Part shown: positions 1 to 11,300 of the stretch, piece by piece
Layout of the letters: each line of letters starts with the position of its first letter
Numbering within the stretch: position 1 is the stretch's first letter
Assembly: GCF_021730615.1 (NCBI RefSeq)
Contig: NZ_JAJLMN010000001.1
Coordinates: 124,001-188,000 of the forward strand
Source of the DNA: Lichenibacterium dinghuense
Lineage (GTDB): Bacteria > Pseudomonadota > Alphaproteobacteria > Rhizobiales > Beijerinckiaceae
DNA: 64,000 nt
Reading direction: 5' to 3'
Notes under the pieces: generated by a model
Told to the model about the DNA's origin: nothing
What the model saw: only the letters and a program-made list of their open reading frames with translations
The model's database searches: none
Position numbers and translations under genes: made by a program

Positions 1-932
1 GCGTGATGCCGGGCTTCACCCACCTCCAGTCCGCCCAGCCGGTGACGCTCGGCCACCACCTGATGGCCTACGTCGAGATGATCGCGCGCGACCGGGGGCG
101 CTTCTCGGACGCGCGGCGGCGCATGAACGAGTCGCCGCTGGGATCGGCCGCGCTGGCCGGCACCTCCTACCCCATCGACCGGCACGCGGTCGCCGAGGCG
201 CTCGGCTTCGACCGGCCGACCGCCAATTCGCTCGACAGCGTGTCGGACCGCGACTTCGCTCTCGAAGCCCTGTCGGCGGCGGCGATCTGCGCCGTGCACC
301 TGTCGCGCTTCGCCGAAGAGATCGTGCTCTGGGCGACGCCGCAGTTCGGCTTCGCGGCGCTGTCGGACAGGTTCTCCACCGGCTCCTCCATCATGCCGCA
401 GAAGCGCAACCCTGACGCGGCCGAGCTCGTGCGCGGCAAGTCGGGCCGGGTGATCGGCGACCTGATCGGGCTGCTCGTGGTGATGAAGGGGCTGCCGCTC
501 GCCTATTCCAAGGACATGCAGGAGGACAAGGAGGGCACGTTCGACGCGCTCGACGCCCTCGCCCTCACGATCCCCGCCATGGCCGGCATGGTGCGCGACA
601 TGACGCCGGACCTCGACCGCATGAATGCCGCGGCGGGCTCGGGCTTCTCCACCGCCACCGACCTCGCCGACTGGCTGGTGCAGAAGCTCGACATGCCGTT
701 CCGCCAGGCCCACCATGTCACGGGACGCATCGTGGCGCTGGCAGCCGAGCGCGGCTCCACGCTCGAAGCCCTGCCGCTCGGCGCCATGCAGGCGGTCGAG
801 CCGCGCATCACCGCGGCGGTGTTCGACGTGCTCGGGGCCGACCGGTCGGTGGCGAGCCGCACCAGCTACGGCGGCACCGCGCCCGCCAACGTGCGGGCGC
901 AGGCCGAAGCCTGGCTGGCGAAGCTGAAGTAG
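1..932 (+). CDS. argH: Argininosuccinate lyase, C-terminal part (cut by window start)
   Basis: This cytosolic enzyme splits argininosuccinate into arginine and fumarate in the last step of arginine synthesis. The reading frame is open from the first bases, so the N-terminal third lies outside the window; about 309 of the usual 460 or so residues are visible. The fumarase/aspartase-superfamily signature [12 protein letters not shown] is intact and carries the catalytic serine loop, and it is followed by the typical helical C-terminal domain ([11 protein letters not shown]). The gene ends in TAG. In Hyphomicrobiales argH is normally followed directly by lptM-lysA; here an oppositely oriented LysR gene lies between them. 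Confidence 0.95.
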   Translation, partial: VMPGFTHLQSAQPVTLGHHLMAYVEMIARDRGRFSDARRRMNESPLGSAALAGTSYPIDRHAVAEALGFDRPTANSLDSVSDRDFALEALSAAAICAVHLSRFAEEIVLWATPQFGFAALSDRFSTGSSIMPQKRNPDAAELVRGKSGRVIGDLIGLLVVMKGLPLAYSKDMQEDKEGTFDALDALALTIPAMAGMVRDMTPDLDRMNAAAGSGFSTATDLADWLVQKLDMPFRQAHHVTGRIVALAAERGSTLEALPLGAMQAVEPRITAAVFDVLGADRSVASRTSYGGTAPANVRAQAEAWLAKLK

Positions 933-975
933 CCTGGTCTCCGAAGGGCCTCGGCGCTTCGATCCCGCGTCTCGT

Positions 976-1875
976 TCAAAACTCCGACGCCGCCAGCCGC
1001 TCGACGAGCCAGCGCCCGGCCGGGCCCGGCGGCGCCTCGGGGCGGTGCACAGCGAAGATGCGGTATTCCACCGGCTCCCAGCCGTCGATGTGGAGCACGA
1101 CGAGGCGCCCGCGCGCGACGTCGCCTGCCACCATCGCATCCGGCATGCCGCCCCAGCCGAGGCCGGCGAGCAGCAGCGCGCGCTTGGCCCCGAGGTCGCC
1201 GAGCCGCCAGGTTTCGGGCGACAGCACGCCGAAGTCCTGCCCGCGCGTGAGGTCGGAGCGGTCGGTCAGCACGAGCTGCACGTGGTCGCGCAGCGCGGCG
1301 CGCGGGATGGGGCCGCGCAGCGCCGCGAGGGGGTGGTCCGGCGAGGCCACCTGCAGCAGGCGCACCCCGCCGATCGGCCGGTGCTCCAGCCCGGGGGTGG
1401 TGCGTGCGAGCGGCCCGCAGACTCCGACCGCGCAGGTGCCGTCGAGCACGAGCCGCGCCACGGCGCCCAGCGCCTCGACGGACAGCCGCAGCGTCACGCT
1501 CGGGAAGGCCGCGCGGAAGGCCGACAGCGCTTCCACCAGGGTCGCGGTCGGCAGCATCACGTCCACCACCACGGCGAGCTCGGCTTCGAGCCCCGCCAGC
1601 AGCCCGGTCGCCCGCGCCCGCAGCCCGTCGACGCCCATCGTCACCCGGCGCGCCTCGGCGAGCAGCACGGCGCCGGCCTCGGTCAGCGTCGGGCGGCGCG
1701 TCGCGCGGTCGAACAGCTTCAGCCCGCCGAGCTGCTCCTCCAGGGTGGCGATGGCGTAGCTGATCACGGACTGCTGGCGGTTCAGCGCCCGCGCGGCCGC
1801 CGAGAAGCTGCCCGCTTCCGCCACGGCCACGAAGGTGCGGAGCTGGTCGAGCGAGGGGGAGCCGAGGGCGGGCAT
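976..1875 (-). CDS. LysR-family transcriptional regulator
   Basis: This is a DNA-binding regulator of 299 residues, the usual LysR length. The N-terminal winged helix-turn-helix covers roughly residues 8-66 (LDQLRTFVAVAEAGSFSAAA, then QQSVISYAIATLEEQLG and the LFDRATRRPTLTEAG wing). A periplasmic-binding-like co-inducer domain fills residues 90-299. The gene converges on argH and diverges from lptM-lysA across a 112-base gap that holds an AAGCTT repeat, so it may control itself or lptM-lysA. A link to lysine (as for LysR and lysA in enteric bacteria) is only suggested by position. The effector cannot be predicted from sequence. Confidence 0.9.
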   Translation of the reverse strand: MPALGSPSLDQLRTFVAVAEAGSFSAAARALNRQQSVISYAIATLEEQLGGLKLFDRATRRPTLTEAGAVLLAEARRVTMGVDGLRARATGLLAGLEAELAVVVDVMLPTATLVEALSAFRAAFPSVTLRLSVEALGAVARLVLDGTCAVGVCGPLARTTPGLEHRPIGGVRLLQVASPDHPLAALRGPIPRAALRDHVQLVLTDRSDLTRGQDFGVLSPETWRLGDLGAKRALLLAGLGWGGMPDAMVAGDVARGRLVVLHIDGWEPVEYRIFAVHRPEAPPGPAGRWLVERLAASEF

Positions 1876-1916
1876 GCGGGCGTGACATCCTCGGCGCGGT
1901 CGCGGAGATTCGGCGG

Positions 1917-1929
1917 AAGCTTAAAGCTT
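1917..1929. promoter_or_regulatory. Candidate LysR operator: paired AAGCTT repeat
   Basis: Two AAGCTT hexamers separated by one A form a 13-base interrupted palindrome. It is AT-rich against a very GC-rich background and lies in the gap between the LysR gene and lptM. LysR proteins usually bind such dyads in the divergent promoter. The role is inferred from position only. Confidence 0.3.
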
Positions 1930-1987
1930 TCTGCGGCGAAGGCCGCTACAGCTTGCCGGGAAGACCCGCACCCGTCCGGAGATCCCC

Positions 1988-2218
1988 TTGGCGCGTCCCC
2001 CCTCACCCTCGGCCGTCCGCGCCGCGGTCCTGGTGCTGATCGTCGCCCTGGGCCTGGGCGCATGCGGCCGCCGCGGCCGGCTGGAGCCGCCGCCGACGCC
2101 GGAATCGATCGCCGCCGCCGAGAAGGCCAAGGAGTCGAAGTCCGGCATCCACAAGCGCGCGCCGAACCCGCCGATCCGCCCGCCCCAGCAGCCCTTCGTG
2201 CTCGACCCGATCCTGTGA
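1988..2218 (+). CDS. lptM: LPS translocon maturation chaperone LptM (small lipoprotein)
   Basis: This 76-residue lipoprotein has a hydrophobic leader ending in the lipobox LGAC, with the acylated cysteine near residue 26, followed by GRRGRLEPPP, the hallmark of the LptM/YifL family. LptM assists oxidative maturation of LptD in the outer membrane. The start is a TTG preceded by GGAG with 6-base spacing. The stop overlaps the likely GTG start of lysA by four bases (GTGA), so the two are probably translationally coupled. The lptM-lysA pairing is standard in alphaproteobacteria. lptD itself lies 15 kb further on. Confidence 0.85.
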   Translation: MARPPSPSAVRAAVLVLIVALGLGACGRRGRLEPPPTPESIAAAEKAKESKSGIHKRAPNPPIRPPQQPFVLDPIL

Positions 2219-3498
2219 CCGCCGCCGTGACGCCTTTCCACTACGAGGACGGCGCGCTCCGCGCCGAATCCGCCGACCTCGCCGCGATCGCGGCCGAGGT
2301 GGGCACGCCCTTCTACTGCTACTCGCGCGCCGCCATGGCGGCGCAGTTCCGCGCCTTCGCGGACAGCTTCGCGCCGCTGCCGGCGCTCGTCTGCTACGCC
2401 ATGAAGGCGAATTCCAACCAGGCCGTGCTGCGCCTCTTCGCCGGCCTCGGCGCCGGCATGGACGTGGTGTCGGGCGGCGAGCTGCGGCGCGCCCGCGCGG
2501 CCGGCGTGCCCGGACGCCGCGTCACCTTCTCGGGCGTCGGCAAGACGCGGGCCGAGCTGGCGCTGGCGCTCGACGAGGACATCCACTGCTTCAACGTGGA
2601 GTCCGAGCCCGAGCTCCTGACCCTCTCCGAGATCGCGGCCTCGAAGGGCGCGACCGCGCGGATCGCCCTCCGGCTGAACCCCGACATCGACGCCGGCACC
2701 CACGCCAAGATCTCGACCGGCAAGGCCGAGAACAAGTTCGGCATCCCGATCGAGCGCGCGCGCGACGTCTACGCCGAGGCGGCGCGCCTGCCGGGGATCG
2801 CCGTGACCGGCATCGACATGCACATCGGCTCGCAGATCACGGACCTCGGCCCGTTCGACCGCACCTTCGCGGCCATGGCCGACACGCTGGCGATGCTGCG
2901 GGCGGAGGGCCACGCGATCGACCACGTCGACCTCGGCGGCGGCCTCGGCATCCCCTACCATGCCGATCAGGACCCGGCCGCCTTCGGGCCGGAGCGCTAC
3001 GCCGAGCTGGCGAAGCGGCACTTCGGGCAGGCGGGCGTCACCCTCGTGCTGGAGCCGGGGCGCTACCTCGTCGGCAACGCGGGGGCGCTCGTGGCCTCGG
3101 TGGTCCTCGTCAAGCGCGGCGGCGACAAGCGCTTCGTGGTGGTGGACGCCGCCATGAACGACCTCATCCGCCCGACCCTCTACGAGGCCCACCACGAGAT
3201 GATGACCGTGGCCGAGCCCGCCGCGGGCGCGCTGCTCGACCCCGCCGACATCGTCGGCCCGGTCTGCGAGACGGGCGACTACCTCGCCCGCGCGCGGCCC
3301 TTCCCGGCCGTCGCGGCCGGCGACCTCGTGGCGGTGATGTCGGCCGGGGCCTACGGGGCCGTGCAGGCCGGCACCTACAACACGCGGCTGCTGGTGCCCG
3401 AGGTGATGGTGGACGGGGACCGCCACGCCGTGATCCGGCCGCGCACCTCCTACGAGGAGCTGATCGGCCTCGACCGCGTGCCGGCCTGGCTCGACTGA
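2215..3498 (+). CDS. lysA: Diaminopimelate decarboxylase
   Basis: This PLP enzyme decarboxylates meso-diaminopimelate to L-lysine, the final step of lysine synthesis. It has 427 residues, as expected. The PLP lysine is K64 in YAMKANSN. HIGSQI, the phosphate-binding GGGLGIPY loop and the active-site CETGDYLAR segment are all present, followed by the GAYGA and TYNTR motifs of fold-type III decarboxylases. The chosen GTG overlaps the lptM stop; a second in-frame GTG at 2227 is the alternative. The frame is open further upstream, but that sequence is antisense to the LysR gene and is not coding. Confidence 0.95.
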   Translation: MTAAVTPFHYEDGALRAESADLAAIAAEVGTPFYCYSRAAMAAQFRAFADSFAPLPALVCYAMKANSNQAVLRLFAGLGAGMDVVSGGELRRARAAGVPGRRVTFSGVGKTRAELALALDEDIHCFNVESEPELLTLSEIAASKGATARIALRLNPDIDAGTHAKISTGKAENKFGIPIERARDVYAEAARLPGIAVTGIDMHIGSQITDLGPFDRTFAAMADTLAMLRAEGHAIDHVDLGGGLGIPYHADQDPAAFGPERYAELAKRHFGQAGVTLVLEPGRYLVGNAGALVASVVLVKRGGDKRFVVVDAAMNDLIRPTLYEAHHEMMTVAEPAAGALLDPADIVGPVCETGDYLARARPFPAVAAGDLVAVMSAGAYGAVQAGTYNTRLLVPEVMVDGDRHAVIRPRTSYEELIGLDRVPAWLD

Positions 3499-3596
3499 CG
3501 CCGCTCCGGCGCCCGACGCGGCGCCACAATCGCGACGCCGACGCCGGCTAACCTCGCGTCTCGTCGGGACCGTCCCGCCGAGAGCCCGTCCGAACC

Positions 3597-4909
3597 ATGC
3601 GCTGGGCCCCCCTCCTCGGTCTGATCGCGCTGGCGGCGCCCGTCGCGCCCGGCCCGCTCCGCGCGGCCGAGCCCGCGCCCGCCGGGCAGGCCGCGCCCGA
3701 CGCGCTCGCGGACCGAAAGCGGCGCCTGCAGGACGCGCTCAGCGCCGCCGCGGCCGCGGAGGCCGACCGGCGCCGCACCGAGGGCGACCTCGACGCCATC
3801 AAGGCCGACCGCGCCCGGCTTTCGGCGGCCCTGGTCGGGACCACGGCGCGCGTGCGCGAGATGGAAGCGCGGTCCACCGCCGTCGAAGCCCGGCTCGACC
3901 TCATCGCCGGCCGCGAGGACGCGCTCCGGCGCTCGCTGGCGGCGCGGCGCGGCGACACCGCGCGCGTGCTGGCGGCGCTCCAGCGCCTCGGCCTCCACCC
4001 CCTGCCCGCGCTGCTGGCGCGCCCCGACGACGTGATGGACGCCGTCCGGTCCGCCACCCTGCTCGGCGCCGTGGTGCCCGAGCTTCGGTCGGCCGCCCGC
4101 GACCTCGCGTCCGACCTGGCGGAGCTCGGCCGGCTCCGCTCCCTCGCGGCCGGCGAGCGCGACGCGCTCGGGGTCGAGACGGCGTCGCTCGGCGCCGAGC
4201 GGGCGCGGCTCGACGACCTCGTCGCGGCCCGGCAGGCCGCTCAGGCCGCGGCGGAAGGCGCGCTCGACGGCGAGCGCCGGCGCGCCGCCGCCCTGGCGGC
4301 CGACGCGACGGGGCTGAAGGACCTCGTGGCGCGCCTCGAAAGCGACGCCGCCGCGGCGCAGCGCGCCGACGAAGCGCGGCGCCGGGCCGCCGAGGCGGAC
4401 GCGGCCGGCGTCGCCGCCAAGGCCGCGGCGGCGGGCGGGCGCGATCCGGCGCGCCTCACGCCCGCAACGCCCTTCGGCGACACCAGGGGCCGATTGACGC
4501 TCCCCGTGGTCGGGCGCATCGTGAAGGCCTTCGGCGCGGCCGACGACTACGGCGGCCAGTCGCGGGGGCAGTCCGTGGCGGCGCGGCCGGGCGCGGTCGT
4601 GACGGCACCCGCCGACGGTTGGATCTCGTTCTCGGGACCCTACCGCTCCTACGGCCAGTTGCTCATCATGACGATGGGGGACGGCTACTACGTCGTGCTG
4701 GCCGGCCTCGCGCGCATCGACGTGGCGCCGGGCCAGTTCGTGCTGGCGGGGGAACCGCTCGGGGCGATGGGCGACGGCTCGGTCCGGGCCGCCTCCGCGA
4801 TCGCCCTTGGCGCGGGTGACCCCGTTCTTTATGTTGAGTTCCGGAAAGACGGGGCGGCGATCGACCCCGCCCCCTGGTGGGCGAAAGCCGAATCACAAAA
4901 GGTCCGCGG

Positions 4910-4913
<4 letters not shown>
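3597..4913 (+). CDS. envC: EnvC-like murein hydrolase activator (degenerate M23 domain)
   Basis: This 438-residue periplasmic protein has a signal peptide at residues 1-23, a long Ala/Arg/Glu-rich coiled coil (about 30-285) and a C-terminal LytM/M23 fold (about 300-430). The zinc ligands of active M23 peptidases are missing: the HxxxD position reads SRGQSVAAR and the HxH position reads YYVVLAGL. EnvC-type proteins lack these residues and activate amidases instead of cutting peptidoglycan. A likely partner, the AmiC-type amidase, is encoded at about 48-49 kb. The stop overlaps the ctpA start by four bases (ATGA), an arrangement common in Hyphomicrobiales. Confidence 0.88.
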
Positions 4914-6361
<1,448 letters not shown>

Positions 6362-6395
6362 GGCGCGGCGGCTCGGCGTTCCCGAGATGCGCTCC

Positions 6396-6428
6396 GCGGC
6401 CCGGCCCCTGCCGGGCCGCTCCCGTTTT
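6396..6428 (+). terminator. Probable terminator after ctpA
   Basis: GCGGCCCGG pairs perfectly with CCGGGCCGC over 9 bp with a 6-base loop, and TTTT follows after a short CCCG spacer. It lies 35 bases after the ctpA stop and just before the next gene's start region. The interrupted T tract makes it an imperfect intrinsic terminator. Confidence 0.55.
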
Positions 6429-6442
6429 GGGCAGGATCTCCG

Positions 6443-6883
6443 ATGACCGGCGGACTCTTCGACCCCCTCGGGACGGGCCGCGCCGAGCCCGCCCGCCGCA
6501 CGCCGCGGCCATCGGCGCCCGCCGTCGTCCTGTGCGTGATGCTCGCGGCGCTGGCGCTGCTGCTCGTCGTGTCCTGGTGGCGCGACACCGGCGACCGCGG
6601 CATGCCCGTGGCGGTCGGGCCCATCGAGCGCCTGCCGCCGGCCCCCGCGGCGCCGGCGCCCCTCGTCGAGGCGCCGCCCGCGCCGCCCCGGGCTTCCCCC
6701 CCGGCCTCTGTCGCCCCTCCCCCGGCGGGCCTGCCGCCGCCGCGCGACGACCAGGACGTCGAGATCGAGAACGGCGTGCGCGTCGTGCGCCCGCGCCGGA
6801 TGTCGCCCGCGCCGTCCCCGGCGCCCCCCTCCGGGCAGGGCGGCCAGACGCTGCGCGTGCCGGACGCCGGGGCCGCGCGCTGA
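6443..6883 (+). CDS. Pro-rich single-pass membrane protein, possibly a deacetylase remnant
   Basis: This 146-residue protein has a short cytoplasmic N-terminus, one membrane segment (about residues 27-45, VVLCVMLAALALLLVVSWW) and a Pro/Ala-rich periplasmic region ending at RVPDAGAAR. I do not recognise a catalytic domain. In many Hyphomicrobiales the gene after ctpA encodes a divergent polysaccharide deacetylase with a similar N-terminal anchor and Pro-rich linker. This could be such a gene without its catalytic domain, but that is inference from position and layout. The ATG is preceded by GGATCTCCG, a weak ribosome site. Coding looks plausible because the hydrophobic stretch is clean. Confidence 0.55.
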   Translation: MTGGLFDPLGTGRAEPARRTPRPSAPAVVLCVMLAALALLLVVSWWRDTGDRGMPVAVGPIERLPPAPAAPAPLVEAPPAPPRASPPASVAPPPAGLPPPRDDQDVEIENGVRVVRPRRMSPAPSPAPPSGQGGQTLRVPDAGAAR

Positions 6884-7178
6884 CCCGACGCAGCATGCGG
6901 CGTGGCACCGATCGATGCGCAGGGCGTTGTCGATGAAGAAGTTTTTAGTCGAAGCTCGGCCGCCCCGGCCTTATTTGTAGGACGTCAGAAGGATCGGCGG
7001 CCGCAAGGTCGTCGGCTGTGGACCATCCCCGCGCCGACGTCCCGCCCCACCGCGGAGGTCGCACGCGGGGCGTCACCACATCCGCCGATGCCGGACGGAT
7101 CGCCGCGCGCTGGTTCCACCGGCGGGTCCGATCCGCGGGCCTCGCCGGCCGGTCTTCCCCCCGTGTCGAGGAACGACG
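6884..7178. other. Gap before efflux genes with AT-rich patch
   Basis: No gene is supported here. An AT-rich patch at about 6931-6980 (containing GAAGTTTTTAGTCGAAG and CTTATTTGTAGG) stands out in very GC-rich surroundings and probably contains the promoter or operator of the efflux pair. I cannot fit a good -35/-10 pair with normal spacing. No regulator gene is adjacent. Confidence 0.35.
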
Positions 7179-8387
7179 ATGTCCGATCGCCCGCGGCGCA
7201 CCAGCCTGCGCCTCTTCACCATCGCGCTGCTCTGCGCCGGGGCGGGATACTGCTACTACGACTGGAACCGCGTCGGCCCGGTCGTGCAGGCGGGCCTCGA
7301 CCGCGTCCACCCCAAGCACGACGCCGCGAAGGCCGCGTCGAAGGAGGTGCCTGCCGTCCCGGTGAGCGCCGCCGAGGCCAAGACGGGGGCCTTTCCCGTG
7401 ATCCTGTCGAGCCTCGGCACCGTGCAGCCCTACAACACCGTTCTGGTGCGCAGCCGCGTCGACGGACAGGTCGTCACCATCAACTTCGACGAGGGGCAGA
7501 TCGTCCATCAGGGCGACCTGCTCGTGCAGATCGATCCCCGGCCCTATCAGGCGGCGCTCGACCAAGCCAAGGCGAAGCGGCAGCAGGATCAGGCCAACCT
7601 CGACAACACCAAGCGCGACCTCGCCCGCTCGCAGTCGCTGATCAACAACAACTACGTGACGCGGCAGACGCTCGACACGCAGACCTCGTCCGTGGCGCAG
7701 CTCACGGCCCAGGTCGCGGCCGACGACGCCATGATCGAGAACGCCACGACGCAGCTCAGCTACGCCACCATCAAGGCGCCGATCACCGGCCGCGTCGGCT
7801 TCCGCCTCGTCGACCAGGGCAACATCGTCAACGCGTCGAGCGCCACCGGCATCGTGTCCATCGCCCAGATCGAGCCCATATCGGTCGTCTTCACCGAGCC
7901 CGAGAACACGCTGGCCGGCATCACCGCCGGCCGCAAGGCGGGTCCGCTGTCGGTCGAGGCGCTGTCGTCGGACGGGTCGCAGCCGCTGGCGAGCGGCACG
8001 CTCGAAACCTTCAACAACGAGATCGACACCTCGAGCGGCACCATCCGCCTCAAGGGCACCTTCGCCAACACCGACCACAAGCTGTGGCCCGGCCTGTCGG
8101 TGTCGACCAAGCTCAAGGTCAGGACCCTCCAGGACGTCGTGCTGATCCCCTTCTCGGCCGTGCAGCACGGGCCGAGCGGGCTCTACGCCTTCGTGATCGG
8201 TGGCGACGACAAGGTCGACGTGCGGCCCATCAAGGTGTCCTTCTCCGACGACGACGAGGCCGTGGTGTCGGACGGCGTCAAGGCCGGCGAGCGCGTCGTC
8301 ACGGCGGGGCAGTACCGGCTCCAGGCCCACACGCCCGTGCGGATCGTGCCCGACAGCGGCGTCAAGACCGCGCAGGGGGACTCCTGA
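7179..8387 (+). CDS. RND efflux periplasmic adaptor (membrane fusion protein)
   Basis: This 402-residue adaptor links an inner-membrane RND pump to an outer-membrane channel. It has an N-terminal membrane anchor (about residues 10-27) followed by a half-lipoyl motif (VDGQVVTINFDEGQIVHQG, about 88-106), an alpha-helical hairpin (about 125-180, Lys/Gln-rich) and the second lipoyl half with ATIKAPITGRVG. Beta-barrel and membrane-proximal domains follow. It resembles the MdtA/AcrA group. The pump gene starts two bases after its stop, so the two form one operon. No outer-membrane factor gene is present nearby. Confidence 0.92.
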   Translation: MSDRPRRTSLRLFTIALLCAGAGYCYYDWNRVGPVVQAGLDRVHPKHDAAKAASKEVPAVPVSAAEAKTGAFPVILSSLGTVQPYNTVLVRSRVDGQVVTINFDEGQIVHQGDLLVQIDPRPYQAALDQAKAKRQQDQANLDNTKRDLARSQSLINNNYVTRQTLDTQTSSVAQLTAQVAADDAMIENATTQLSYATIKAPITGRVGFRLVDQGNIVNASSATGIVSIAQIEPISVVFTEPENTLAGITAGRKAGPLSVEALSSDGSQPLASGTLETFNNEIDTSSGTIRLKGTFANTDHKLWPGLSVSTKLKVRTLQDVVLIPFSAVQHGPSGLYAFVIGGDDKVDVRPIKVSFSDDDEAVVSDGVKAGERVVTAGQYRLQAHTPVRIVPDSGVKTAQGDS

Positions 8388-8389
8388 GC

Positions 8390-11300
8390 ATGAGCGGGCA
8401 CAAGCAGAGCCACACCGCCGCCATCTCGGGCGGCATCTCGGCCCCCTTCATCAAGCATCCTATCGCCACCACGCTGCTGATGCTGGCGGTGTTCTGCGTA
8501 GGCCTCGTGGCCTTCCCGCTGCTGCCCGTGGCGCCCCTGCCCCAGGTCGACTTCCCCACCATCGTGGTGTCGGCGAACCTGCCGGGCGGCAGCCCCGACA
8601 CGATGGCGTCTTCGGTGGCGCAGCCGCTCGAACGCCAGTTCGCGCAGATCCCCGGCGTGGCTCAGCTGACCTCGACCTCGACGCTGGGGTCGAGCTCCAT
8701 CACGATCCAGTTCGACCTCGACCGCAACATCGACGGCGCCGCCAACGACGTGCAGGCGGCCATCAACGCCGCCAACGGCCAGCTGCCGAAGAACCTGCCG
8801 AGCCCGCCGACCTGGCGCAAGGTCAACCCGGCCGACTCGCCCATCATGCTGCTGTCGGCGACCTCCGACATCCTGCCCCTGACGGTGGTGGACGACAACG
8901 CCGACACCAAGATCGCCCAGCAGATCAGCCAGATCACCGGCGTGTCGCAGGTGGTCATCGGCGGCGAGCAGAAGCCCTCCATCCGCGTCCAGATCGACCC
9001 CGCCAAGCTCGTCACCAAGGGCCTGTCGCTCGAGGACGTCCGCACCGTCCTGTCCAACACGACGGTGAACGCCGCCAAGGGCAACATCGACGGCGAGCGG
9101 CAGTCCTTCACCATCTACGCCAACGACCAGCTGCTCGACCCCAAGGGCTGGGACAACACGATCATCGCCTACCGCAACGGCGGCCCGGTCCGCGTCAGCG
9201 ACATCGGCACCGCCGTGCCGGCGGCCGAGAACATGAAGGAAGCCGCCTGGGCCAACGGCAAGCGCGGCGTGTTCCTCGTCATCTTCAAGCAGCCCGGCGC
9301 CAACGTCATCGACATCGTCGACCACATCAAGCGCGAGCTGCCCCGCCTCCAGGCCTCGATCCCGGCCGGCATCAAGCTCGACATCATGTCGGACCGCACG
9401 CAGACCATCCGCGCCTCGGTCGACGACGTGCAGTTCACGCTGGTGCTGACCATCGGCCTCGTCGTGATGGTGATCTTCGTCTTCCTGCGCAGCCTGTGGG
9501 CGACGATCATCCCGTCCATCACCGTGCCCCTGGCGCTGCTCGGCGCCATCGCGCTGATGTGGGTCGCGGGCTACAGCCTCGACAACCTGTCGCTGATGGC
9601 GCTGACCATCTCGGTCGGCTTCGTGGTCGACGACGCCATCGTCATGCTGGAGAACATCGAGCGCCACCTCGAGGAGGGCCTGAGCCCCTATGAGGCCGCC
9701 ATGAAGGGCGCGGGCGAGATCGGCTTCACCATCCTGTCGATCTCGATCTCGCTGATCGCCGTGCTGATCCCCCTGCTGCTGATGAGCGGCATCGTCGGCC
9801 GGCTGTTCCGCGAGTTCTCGATCACGCTGGCCATGACCATCCTGGTGTCGGCCTTCGTGTCGCTCACGCTCACGCCCATGATGGCGTCGCGGTTCCTGAA
9901 GGAGCACGGCCACGCCGAGCACGGCCGCCTCTACATGGCGAGCGAGCGGATGTTCGACGCCATCCTGCGCGCCTACGAGATCGGCCTCGACGCCTGCCTG
10001 CGCTGGCGCTTCGCCACGCTGCTGGTGTTCTTCGCCACGGTGGCGCTCACCGGCTACCTGTTCACCATCATCCCCAAGGGCTTCTTCCCGAGCCAGGACA
10101 CGGGCCTGATCATCGGCCAGGCGGAGGGGTCGCAGGACATCTCCTTCGCCGACATGTCGCGCAAGCTGGAGCAGATCTCCGCCGTCGTGGTGAAGGACCC
10201 GGCCGTCTACTCGACCGCCATCGCCACCGGCGGCTCCGGCGCCACCAACAACGCGCGCGTCTACATCACGCTGAAGCCGCGCGACGAGCGCGAGGCCACC
10301 GCACAGCAGATCATCGCGCGGCTCCGCCCGAAGATCGCCCAGATCGAGGGCGCGGCGCTGTTCATGCAGGCCGCCCAGGACATCCGCGTCGGCGGGCGCT
10401 CGTCCCGCACCGAGTTCCAGTACACGCTGCAGGACCCGAACTTCGACGAGCTGAACGTCTGGTCGCCGAAGCTGCTCGACAAGCTGAAGACCCTGCCCGA
10501 GCTGCGCGACGTCGCCACCGACCAGCAATCCGCCGGGACCACGCTGACGCTGACGATCGACCGCGACCAGGCGGCGCGCTACGGCATCACGGCGCAGCTG
10601 ATCGACGACACGCTCTACGACGCCTTCGGCCAGCGGCAGGTGGCGCAGTACTTCACGCAGGTGAACAGCTACCACGTCGTCCTGGAGATCCTGCCCGAGC
10701 TGCAGGGCCAGGTGGACTCGCTGAACAAGCTCTACCTGCATTCCCCGATCACGGGCGGCGACGTGCCGCTGTCCGCCCTGGCGCACTGGACCACGGACCC
10801 CACGCAGCCGCTGGCGATCAGCCACCAGGGGCAGTTCCCCGCGGTGACGATCTCCTTCAACCTCGCGCCCGGCGCGGCGCTGAGCCAGGCCACGGCGGCC
10901 ATCACCAAGGCGCAGGGCGAGCTGAACCTGCCCGCCACCATCCAGACCACGTTCCAGGGCACCGCCCAGGCGTTCCAGCAGTCGCTGAGCACGGTGCCGC
11001 TGCTGATCGTCGCGGCGCTGGTGGTGGTCTACATCATCCTCGGCATCCTCTACGAGAGCTTCATCCACCCGCTGACCATCCTGTCGACGCTGCCGTCGGC
11101 GGGCGTCGGCGCGCTCGCGATCCTGATGTGGTTCGGCTACGAGTTCAGCCTGATCGCGCTGATCGGCGTGATCCTGCTGATCGGCATCGTGAAGAAGAAC
11201 GGCATCATGCTGGTCGACTTCGCCATCGTGGCCGAGCGCGACGAGGGGCTGTCCGCCGAGGCGGCGATCCGCAAGGCCGCCCTGCTGCGCTTCCGCCCGA

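Noticed and set aside
1045-2214. Open frame upstream of and in frame with lysA
   Set aside because: It is antisense to the LysR gene and rich in His/Arg/Gln; lysA begins at its family start near 2215.
8183-11068. A 961-codon open frame on the minus strand, antisense to the RND pump
   Set aside because: His/Asp/Arg-rich nonsense composition typical of a GC-rich antisense frame; no domain.
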